DNA of 9,321 nt, from contig JANQHY010000058.1 in NCBI GenBank assembly GCA_028282395.1, forward strand, positions 1-9,321, given 5' to 3'. The position numbers and the translations under genes are program-made. The notes beneath the pieces were generated by a model. It saw only the letters and a list, made by a program, of their open reading frames with translations, searched no databases and was not told where the DNA came from. Every line of letters begins with the position of its first letter. Position 1 is the stretch's first letter. Origin of the DNA: Gammaproteobacteria bacterium (GTDB lineage Bacteria > Pseudomonadota > Gammaproteobacteria > UBA12402). Below, piece after piece: positions 1 through 6,900 of this stretch.

Positions 1-804
1 ATCAGTGAGGAAATAATAAAGAAAGGGCGACAGTAGTAACGCACAGAGTAGTGAAGAAATTAGTATAACAATAATGAGTTTGCCGGTACGCTGACGCACT
101 AATGGGTAACAGAACCAAGCAATAATAAAAGCGATTGCCATGCAAGCACTGAAAGTAGCAACCATTTCTGAAGAGATGAGAAAAAGTAGTGTCATCGCCA
201 CTGTCATCGCGATAATAAAAATTACCGGGTGAATTTGTCTGCGGATGTACAAAATAATTAGCGTGATAGCAATCGGTAGTAGAAAAACACCAACAGTTAA
301 ATTAGCGTGATTGAGTGTTTGCCCAATCATATAAGCAGAGAAGCCAAACAGATAGCCACCTATCCATGCAGGCAAGCGCTTGCGTGTCAAACAAGAGCAG
401 AGTAGACACATCGTCCATGCTGCGACACCTGGAGCAAAGATAACCAGAATATTATAAGCGGTCAAAGTGCTAGTAAACAGTTGAAACGGTAGTGACAACA
501 GATAGATGCCAAGAACTGATGTTACTTTAGCCATGTTATAACCGCTTGGTGCCCATACCAACTGCGAGATGAATGGATTCAGATGGTGACTGATGGCATA
601 TGGCCACCAGTGGATGTACCAAAAATAGATAATCGGGTCAATGTCGATTCCTTTCAGTCGGCCGGTATGACCAAGAATATCCATGCCGAAATAGAACCAG
701 GAGAGTAATAGGTAGAGGCATAATGCCAGCACTAGCCACCACTTATCTTTAAGCGGATGTCGGCGTTGCGTACTGTCGTTGTGATTTAATGCCGTGTTCT
801 TCAT
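1..804 (-). CDS. Polytopic membrane protein, GT-C glycosyltransferase-like (partial, C-terminus outside window)
   Basis: An open frame runs leftwards from the ATG at 804-802 to the window edge without a stop: 268 codons, beginning MKNTALNHND. After a short charged N-terminus (about 22 residues) come a first membrane segment (WWLVLALCLYLLLSWFYFG) and then a run of further hydrophobic segments. Between the first two lies a polar loop containing GIDIDPIIYFWYIHWW, NPF and WAPSGYNMA. An acidic residue pair after the first helix, followed by a Trp-rich stretch and an 'aPsGyN' motif, recalls large bacterial GT-C-type membrane glycosyltransferases, which use polyprenyl-phosphate sugars. That assignment is from pattern memory only, and no catalytic residue is proven. 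The start lies 22 bases after the thyA stop on the same strand, so it is probably the operon's last or a later gene. The ribosome site is weak (AGAG about 7 bases upstream). It could equally be an uncharacterised membrane protein of another family. Confidence 0.72.
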   Translation of the reverse strand, partial: MKNTALNHNDSTQRRHPLKDKWWLVLALCLYLLLSWFYFGMDILGHTGRLKGIDIDPIIYFWYIHWWPYAISHHLNPFISQLVWAPSGYNMAKVTSVLGIYLLSLPFQLFTSTLTAYNILVIFAPGVAAWTMCLLCSCLTRKRLPAWIGGYLFGFSAYMIGQTLNHANLTVGVFLLPIAITLIILYIRRQIHPVIFIIAMTVAMTLLFLISSEMVATFSACMAIAFIIAWFCYPLVRQRTGKLIIVILISSLLCALLLSPFLYYFLTD

Positions 805-826
805 GAGTGCGCTCTATACTTTTCCA

Positions 827-1621
827 TTAAACAGCAATAGCAGCTTTGATATTAGGGTGTGACTGGTAACCGACTACACTAAAATCGTCAAATTGATAAT
901 CAGAGATCGACTCAGGATGGCGGTTAATGACTAAAGTAGGCGGTGGAAAAGTTGAACGACTCAACTGCTCTTGCGCCTGGTCAAGATGATTTTTATACAG
1001 ATGACAGTCGCCACCACTCCAAATAAACTCTTTCGGTGTTAGATCACACTGCTGTGCAATCATATAGGTTAATAGAGAGTAAGAGGCAATATTGAATGGC
1101 ACACCAAGAAAAATATCGGCAGAGCGTTGATAGAGTTGGCAGGATAGTTCGCCATTAGAAACATAAAATTGGAATAGCAAGTGGCAGGGGGGTAGTGCCA
1201 TTTTGTCTAGTTCTCCGACATTCCAGGCATTGACAATCAAACGGCGAGAATTGGGGTCTTGTTTAATCTGTTTGATGACCTCATCAATTTGATCAATACA
1301 TTTACCATCAGCACATTGCCAACTGCGCCACTGTTTGCCATAGACAGGCCCAAGGTCACCGTTTTCATCAGCCCAGGCATTCCAGATGCGCACTTGGTTT
1401 TCCTGAAGATAGTTAACATTGGTATCACCGCGTAGAAACCATAGTAGCTCATAAACAATACTTTTCCAGTGCAGTTTTTTTGTTGTTAGCAACGGAAACT
1501 GATCCTTTAGATTAAAACGCATCTGATAACCAAAAGTGCTCAATGTGCCGGTGCCAGTGCGATCGGTTTTCTCTTCACCGTTGTCGATGACATGTTGTAG
1601 AAAATTAAGATACTGTTGCAT
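827..1621 (-). CDS. thyA: Thymidylate synthase
   Basis: Converts dUMP and 5,10-methylenetetrahydrofolate to dTMP and dihydrofolate in the cytoplasm, the de novo source of thymidylate. The protein has 264 residues, the same length as E. coli ThyA, and matches it throughout. Visible family residues are Arg21 in RTGTGT, the Arg126-Arg127 pair that contacts phosphate across the dimer, the nucleophile Cys146 in PPCH, Arg166/Ser167/Asp169 in YQRSAD, Asn177 in FNIASY, and His207/Tyr209 in CHLYKNH. It ends IKAAIAV, against IKAPVAI in E. coli. No key residue is missing. It follows lgt by 63 bases and precedes the partial membrane gene by 22. The start is supported by the E. coli N-terminus (MKQYL) and by a strong Shine-Dalgarno run just upstream. 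Confidence 0.98.
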   Translation of the reverse strand: MQQYLNFLQHVIDNGEEKTDRTGTGTLSTFGYQMRFNLKDQFPLLTTKKLHWKSIVYELLWFLRGDTNVNYLQENQVRIWNAWADENGDLGPVYGKQWRSWQCADGKCIDQIDEVIKQIKQDPNSRRLIVNAWNVGELDKMALPPCHLLFQFYVSNGELSCQLYQRSADIFLGVPFNIASYSLLTYMIAQQCDLTPKEFIWSGGDCHLYKNHLDQAQEQLSRSTFPPPTLVINRHPESISDYQFDDFSVVGYQSHPNIKAAIAV

Positions 1622-1627
1622 ACGTTT

Positions 1628-1635
1628 CCCCCCTT
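1628..1635 (-). promoter_or_regulatory. Ribosome binding site of thyA
   Basis: Read on the minus strand, AAGGGGGG ends 6 bases before the thyA ATG. It is the strongest Shine-Dalgarno match among the minus-strand genes. It fixes the start and suggests that thyA is translated independently of lgt although probably co-transcribed. The run of six G is a possible slippage site, but it lies outside the coding frame. Confidence 0.75.
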
Positions 1636-1684
1636 ATCCAATAATGTTATTATGCCAATAGTTAAAAATATTCTTCTGCTAACG

Positions 1685-2494
1685 TCAACCACTATCTGTG
1701 GTTGATTGCGCTTTTTTCTTGCGGCGATGAACGAGATAGAGCAAAAATAGGCCGAGCAGAAACATTGGGATCGATAACTCCTGGCCGCGGGTCAGCCAAC
1801 CCCAAGCAATAAAGTGCAGCTGTGGGTCAGGTTGGCGGAAAAATTCACAGAAAAAACGCACGATGGCATAACCAATAAGAAAGAGTGCCGAGAGCGTCAT
1901 GCGTGGGCGTGGCTTGATTGAGTAGCACCAGAGAAAAGTAAACAGCAGAACCCCCTCAAGGAGAAATTCATATATTTCCGAGGGGTGGCGAGGTAGCGGG
2001 CCATAACCGGGATAGACCATGCCCCAAGGGACAGTGGTAATGCGGCCAACCAGTTCCCCATTAATAAAATTACCCAGGCGTCCGGCTGCGAGGCCAAATG
2101 GTACCAGTGGCGCGATAAAATCCGTGACAGCAAATAGCCCTTTGCGATATTTACGTTGGAAGAACCAGCAGGCACAGATGACGCCAATTAAGCCACCATG
2201 GAAGGACATGCCGCCGTCCCAGATCGCAAAGAACAGGGCAGGGTGATGTAGGTAATAGCTAAAGTTATAGAAGAGAACATATCCGATACGGCCACCTAAA
2301 ATGACGCCAAGCGCCACATAAAATACCAGGTCGGCAACCTGATCACTGTTCCAGCCACTATTCGGTTTTTTTGCGCGGTAGCGTGCCAGTAGATAACAAA
2401 CACAGAAACTGATGAGGTACATAATACCGTACCAATGGACTTCTATTTTACCGATATGAAATGCAATGGGGTTGATGTTGGGATAGTATAGCAT
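1685..2494 (-). CDS. lgt: Prolipoprotein diacylglyceryl transferase
   Basis: Inner-membrane enzyme for the first step of lipoprotein maturation. It moves diacylglycerol from phosphatidylglycerol to the lipobox cysteine thiol. The 269 residues are a normal family length, with several hydrophobic segments consistent with the seven-helix fold. Signatures seen: HGGLIG (His99 region, corresponding to E. coli His103); the Lgt signature [10 protein letters not shown] with Arg139, Asn142 and Glu147; RHPSEIYE at 159-166; and R-x2-CEFFRQPD near residues 213-223, which carries the C-terminal essential-arginine region. A Lys/Arg-rich tail (HRRKKK) should sit in the cytoplasm. Its ATG shares one base with the TAA of the upstream permease gene (TAATG), which points to translational coupling. 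An AGGA about 8 bases upstream, inside the permease gene, is the likely ribosome site. The lgt-thyA order is also found in E. coli. Confidence 0.97.
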   Translation of the reverse strand: MLYYPNINPIAFHIGKIEVHWYGIMYLISFCVCYLLARYRAKKPNSGWNSDQVADLVFYVALGVILGGRIGYVLFYNFSYYLHHPALFFAIWDGGMSFHGGLIGVICACWFFQRKYRKGLFAVTDFIAPLVPFGLAAGRLGNFINGELVGRITTVPWGMVYPGYGPLPRHPSEIYEFLLEGVLLFTFLWCYSIKPRPRMTLSALFLIGYAIVRFFCEFFRQPDPQLHFIAWGWLTRGQELSIPMFLLGLFLLYLVHRRKKKAQSTTDSG

Positions 2495-3297
2495 TAGCTG
2501 TGTCCTAGAAAGAGTGAGATTGAGACCGCAAACAGAAATAGCGCAAATAGGCGCTTTAACCAGGTTGTATTAATATGGCGTGATAGTCTAGCGCCAATCG
2601 GTGCCATAATAATACTGGCAATTGAGATGCCAGCAAAAGCAGGCCAATAGAGATAGCCACTACTGTAGTGAAGCTTGAGGATGTGCCAGCCCGCAATCAT
2701 AAAGCTCACTGCGCCACAGAAAGCGATTGGTATGGTGCAGGTAACAATTGTTGCTGAGGCATTGCGTATGGGGGTATTTTGCCGGATCAGAAAAGGAATC
2801 CCGAGCGAACCGACACCAATACCGAGTAGCCCGGATACCGCACCAATCAACGTGGTTATCAGGAGTAGATAGGGTCGTGATAGTGTGCGCTCTTGGCCTT
2901 GACTGCTACTGCGTAGTGAAAGCAGCATGCGGGTGGCAACATAAAGAATAAATATCGCAAAGAAGTTTTGTAGGATCACACGTGGGAGCGAGTTAGCGAG
3001 TGCAGCACCACAAACCACCCCAATTAATAAACCCGGTAGTAGCCGTTCTACCAGATGCCATTTGACATTGCCCTGACGAATATGGGCTCTGGCAGAGGAG
3101 ATAGTTGTTGGCACCATGGTTGCTAGTGAGGTGCCGACAGCAAGGTGAAACAGATGGTTGGTAGGCAAAGCCTGAAAGTGAAAGGCCCAGACTAGTGCCG
3201 GCACAATAATGACGCCGCCACCAACGCCAAGTATGCCGGACATTAGTCCAGTAATAATACCAATGGCTATGTAGATCAGTAGTGTCATGCAGGCCAT
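2494..3297 (-). CDS. TauE/SafE (TSUP) family membrane permease
   Basis: Probable anion exporter or permease of the 4-toluene sulfonate/sulfite uptake-export (DUF81) superfamily. It has 267 residues and about eight hydrophobic segments arranged as two homologous halves. The first half opens with [19 protein letters not shown] (about 17-34) and the second with [19 protein letters not shown] (about 152-170), the duplicated glycine-rich motif of the family. GTSLAT...[12 protein letters not shown] (55-80) is also typical. The substrate cannot be read from sequence; family members move sulfite, sulfoacetate, taurine or related anions. It is the first visible gene of the operon and overlaps the lgt start by one base. 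Two starts are possible: the ATG at 3297 and a second ATG three codons later (3288). Neither has a strong ribosome site. A TSUP gene directly upstream of lgt-thyA is common in gammaproteobacteria, although no functional link to lipoprotein processing is established. Confidence 0.93.
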   Translation of the reverse strand: MACMTLLIYIAIGIITGLMSGILGVGGGVIIVPALVWAFHFQALPTNHLFHLAVGTSLATMVPTTISSARAHIRQGNVKWHLVERLLPGLLIGVVCGAALANSLPRVILQNFFAIFILYVATRMLLSLRSSSQGQERTLSRPYLLLITTLIGAVSGLLGIGVGSLGIPFLIRQNTPIRNASATIVTCTIPIAFCGAVSFMIAGWHILKLHYSSGYLYWPAFAGISIASIIMAPIGARLSRHINTTWLKRLFALFLFAVSISLFLGHS

Positions 3298-3340
3298 TCT
3301 ATCTGCTTTAGCTGTTCGGTGCCAGTTATGTGGTTAATGA

Positions 3341-3376
3341 TCTCCCGGTTGCGGGAGAGGGGGCCAGGGGAGAGGG
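3341..3376. repeat. REP-like GC-rich palindromic intergenic element
   Basis: TCTCCCG-GTTG-CGGGAGA forms a perfect 7-bp stem (3341-3347 with 3352-3358) and a 4-base loop. It is followed by a purine-rich arm, GGGGGCCAGGGGAGAGGG. Elements of the form CCCTCTCCCG...CGGGAGAGGG plus a GGGG-rich arm are a very common intergenic repeat of many proteobacteria (REP-type, sometimes mobilised by a RAYT transposase). This copy sits between two divergently transcribed genes. On the RNA level it would also form a hairpin in the leader of either gene. The family identification is from memory. Confidence 0.6.
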
Positions 3377-3453
3377 TTAGAGAAAACAGCAATAATGAAA
3401 TGATACTTGCGTCATAGCGCTATATCGGCTAACCTTGCATGTAATAAGTAACC

Positions 3454-3459
3454 AGGTGA
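3454..3459 (+). promoter_or_regulatory. Ribosome binding site of the small lipoprotein gene
   Basis: AGGTGA lies 9 bases before the first ATG (3469) and 12 before the second (3472). This favours the first, giving a protein that begins MMNK. Confidence 0.6.
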
Positions 3460-3468
3460 AGTGACAAT

Positions 3469-3732
3469 ATGATGAACAAAAATAGCGTTAGTCCCAGTAT
3501 AGTAGCGGTACTGCTATTAGCAGTTAGCTTAGGTGGTTGTGTCATGAATGATTCACCGGTTAGGAACCATCAGAAAGATTATCTTTATGCTAAGACTATT
3601 CCACCGCTTAGTGTTCCAGCGAATGTCACACTTGATGGTGTCAAAGATCGCTATCCGTTGCCAAAAAATCCAGCTAAATTCACCTGTCAGCCCAGCCTAA
3701 TTCCACCTGGTAATCCTGGCGCGGCGAAATAA
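3469..3732 (+). CDS. Small lipoprotein with BamC-like N-terminal segment
   Basis: Encodes 87 residues: a basic N-terminus, a hydrophobic signal (about 11-21) and a lipobox LGGC with the lipidated Cys24, so a lipoprotein processed by Lgt and signal peptidase II. The residue after Cys is Val, which does not resemble the Asp+2 inner-membrane retention signal, so the outer membrane is likely. The mature part (about 64 residues) is Pro-rich and probably unstructured. The sequence YLYAKTIPPLSVPANVTLDG followed by RYPLP resembles the N-terminal stretch of BamC (Tyr-Leu...Pro-Leu...Pro...Tyr-x-x-Pro), which in E. coli binds BamD; the folded helix-grip domains of full BamC are absent. It could instead be an unrelated small lipoprotein with a similar pattern. 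It is transcribed away from the TSUP-lgt-thyA operon. Its composition matches the left side, not the AT-rich gene that follows. Confidence 0.85.
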   Translation: MMNKNSVSPSIVAVLLLAVSLGGCVMNDSPVRNHQKDYLYAKTIPPLSVPANVTLDGVKDRYPLPKNPAKFTCQPSLIPPGNPGAAK

Positions 3733-3946
3733 CTCTCTAGTCAACTCATTGAATTCACTTAACTGTTGTTAAAAAAGCATCTAATGTATTGAAAAAAAAT
3801 ACTTTATTTCATTCTGTTTATAAATTGAACGATAATTTAAGAAATAAGTCTTTATATATTAACATGTTACATAATGATACGATTTTATAAGATTTACAGA
3901 TAATTAATTGTAGTATATAATTAATTTATAGAGAGAGTTTATAATT
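3733..3946. other. AT-rich intergenic region carrying the promoter of the giant gene
   Basis: No open frame of note is present. Composition turns strongly AT-rich immediately after the lipoprotein stop. It holds a weak hairpin TTAAC-TGTT-GTTAA (3759-3772), a perfect 10-bp palindrome TAACATGTTA (3860-3869) upstream of the -35 box, and two copies of AATTAATT (3902-3909 and 3919-3926) flanking the -10 box. In such AT-rich sequence these short palindromes may be chance. No recognisable terminator for the lipoprotein gene was found. Confidence 0.5.
3893..3921 (+). promoter_or_regulatory. Sigma70-type promoter of the giant gene
   Basis: TTTACA (3893-3898, one mismatch to TTGACA) and a perfect TATAAT (3916-3921) are separated by exactly 17 bases. 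Transcription would start near 3928, leaving a leader of about 30 bases. A related pair (TTTACT-17-TATCAT) occurs at the matching place before the next gene at 9289, which strengthens the call. Confidence 0.65.
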
Positions 3947-3948
3947 TT

Positions 3949-3954
3949 GGTGAG
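3949..3954 (+). promoter_or_regulatory. Shine-Dalgarno-like site deciding the giant gene's start
   Basis: GGTGAG lies 4 bases before the ATG at 3959. Two in-frame non-ATG starts, TTG at 3947 and GTG at 3950, would instead rely on GAGAGAG at 3931-3937. The downstream paralogue has a stop codon (TAA at 9280-9282) right before its ATG and the same start context (TTGGT...TATTATG), so the ATG at 3959 is preferred. Confidence 0.5.
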
Positions 3955-3958
3955 TATT

Positions 3959-6900
3959 ATGTTTGGAAGATTATTTGGTACAAGTTCTAAGAAAAAGAAT
4001 TCTCCTAATCCAAAGCAGCGGAATGCTTTTGAAGATTATTTACACGAAAATCATCCAATCAATAGCGCAGACAAGCTATTACAAGGCATGTTGATAAGCA
4101 CAGATGAAGCTAGTCGTAATTCACTTCGTGCTTATTTAAATACGTTACGCCAATCAAATAAGCTTTCCGTCAACTTCATAAAAAGAAACCTTATGGATCC
4201 CAAGAAGGGAGCAATTAGAAAGTTTGAAAAGGGGGATAGAGACGTCATAAAAGCTAATTTAGCGGCTGTGTACAATAAATATGCCCTAGATAACAAAATT
4301 CAAAAAAAGTATTTTACCCAAAAGAAAGGCTCCAAAATATACCAACAAGCTATCAGATTGGATACTCTCAATACTCAACTTGAGCGAGCCTGTGTCCAAC
4401 TGGATAAACTTGATAGTGATAAGGAGATTGAAAAGCAGAAGAAGGATAACATCCATAAGAATGACAATCATCTTCATGCTAAATCTTCTAGTAAAGTAGC
4501 TATGAAAGAGTCAAAGAGAATAAAGCAGCATGAGAATGAGCTTATAGCGCAATATAAACAAAATTTTATACAGACGAACGTAGCTGGTTTAGTAGACGGT
4601 GTTATGAATGGTAGTCTGGACCCTAATGGATTAATTCACAAGGTTGGTGCTTTAAAAACAGATATCAACCATATTGATGAACGTATTAAGGGGCATCAGA
4701 ATGGATCGCTTAAGAAGAATAAGATCCATAAGGACAACGATCGCGATCATCTTCATTCTCAATCTTCTATTGAGATAGATATGAACGAGTCAGAGAGCAT
4801 GAATGCGCAGTTTAATTCGAAAGTAGAAGATATAATGCATGATGTGCATGATATGAATGACAAGCTCGGTGTCTTCTTTGCTGTTCCCCATAGTAATATT
4901 CATAAGGATAACATGGATGCTGATGATATTATTGAAAGTAACGATAACGAAGATCCCCAAGATATATTGCTCGATAAACTCTATAAAGAACATTATAATC
5001 CATTATTAATGGGAGACCAGCTAGCACAGACTATCTATAACGATGACAAATTTCCTCTAGAGTTGAAAAAACTCGTGTCGGAAAATGATGTAAAAGAGGC
5101 TGTTTATTTAGTTGAAAACCAAAATGATATCCATCCGGTAAAATTTTCTTATGTGTTAAAGAGTTTTAAGAAAGAAGAAAGTTCACAAAGCAATATTGTT
5201 GATATTGATAATGAAAACGATGATATCCTTAAAGAACAGAGTCAGCTTTCTATTGATTTGCAAAATATAAATGAAGAAGAGCACCTTTTTGATATAATTT
5301 ATAAGAAGCACTCAAAAATAGATGATCCAGATGACCTGGCAGAGGCGATCTTTAACGATGAAAATTTCCCTAAAGACTTAAAAGACAGTTTGATGTTAAC
5401 ATATGTGGGACTCGCTGTTTCTGCAGTTAAAGAGAATGATAAGGTAAAATTTTCTGATGAATTAAATATGCTCATCAGTGTAAAGAAAAACTCTAATGAA
5501 CTCGATGAAAGTATGAACAGCAGCATGATGAATCATGTTATTGATGACGACATGAGCAACATGAATGGCAGCATGCTTAACATGGGGAACATTAATCTAA
5601 AGTCATATGAAAAAGAAGTTAATAACGCTTATCGTGGCCGTGCAATTATAAAAGATCCGCTTAGTGATAAGGAGGAGAGCTTAGAAGAGCTTACAAAGCG
5701 GGCCCAGGATACTCTTAACGCCCTTCCTAAAGAATACATAGCTAACAACAGGATTAAACTAAATGATGTGGTGGAAGTTATTCAAAAATTTGAGAGTCAA
5801 GATTTTAATAAAAATAACTCTTCGTTTTCTCAGGTATTCGAACATCACGTTTTTGATAAGCCTATTATACCTTCCTATAAAGGCGGACGTAAAGACAGTT
5901 CGGCTTCTATCAAGTCTATAAAAAGTATCGATGATGAATATGAGCAAGAAATTTCAATGTCTTTGCAAAATGGAGATGATATTAATCTTAATAACGAACA
6001 GTTTAAGAAGTTTGATAAGCCATTTAAGAAACAAAGTAAATTTCAAGAATGGATGAGTAAAATCCGCGGTTCTAGCAACAATAAGAATGATGATGTTCAG
6101 AAATCCCCTAGTCAATTATTCGACGTCGATTATAATCATTATACTGAGCCAAGTATAAATAGTAAAGAAGAACTAGAGCTTGATCGGATTGCGCCAAACA
6201 TGAATGGCACAAACACAAAAGGTGGGATGAATTCCACAAAAGGTGGGAATGTCATTGTATTTGCCAATGTTTATGGCTACGATGATGATGAGGAAAGTAG
6301 TATTATTTATGATGATCATGACAATGAGTATTCTACGACAAAGAGTGATGGTACGCCACAGATAGATAATTTTATCTACATTAATAAAAAAGTTGAGAAG
6401 GGAGATAAAGTTAAGCAGGAATTAGATGTCGGTATATTGCCACCTATTAACATTAATGATGATGAGTTTAGCAAATATGATCTTGATAACAAAGAGAAGC
6501 CCACACACTATGATCTAATGTTCCTTGCTAACCAGAAAAACCTGAAGGAAGAAGCCGATAAACATGAGGATGGTGCACTACTTTGGGTAGTAAATAAAAT
6601 GACTAGTCGGGCTGAGTTGATATGGTATAAATATGATGAGGATAATGATAAGTATCAATATAAGACGTTTTCAGTAAAGAATTACTGGAATAAAGAGCCT
6701 GAAATTTATAAAGGTACTCAGGTTTATAACAAAAATGGACCAGATGAATTATTGGAGGCAACTAAAAATAGATATGCCAACCCATCTAATAATAAAAAAT
6801 GGAAAGATTTGTCAGCAGTAAAAAGGCAAAAGAACAAGTCTTGGTTTGGTATGGGGAAAAAGAAAGATAAAGGAGATAACTTAACAATAACAGTTCGCGG

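Noticed and set aside
3414..3423. Palindrome ATAGCGCTAT as an operator upstream of the lipoprotein gene
   Set aside because: It is a perfect 10-bp palindrome but isolated, with no matching promoter geometry and no second copy.
3759..3772. Intrinsic terminator for the lipoprotein gene
   Set aside because: The stem TTAAC/GTTAA is short and AT-only, and is followed by A residues, not T, on the plus strand.
3830..3930. PmrA-type operator (tandem TTAA-containing boxes) before the giant gene
   Set aside because: Two AATTAATT copies are present, but their 17-base spacing does not match tandem boxes one helical turn apart, and such strings are frequent by chance in AT-rich DNA.
3947..3958. TTG at 3947 or GTG at 3950 as the giant gene's start
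   Set aside because: Both are in frame and possible, but the paralogue at 9289 has its ATG at the equivalent place with a stop codon just upstream, and GGTGAG is well placed for the ATG at 3959.
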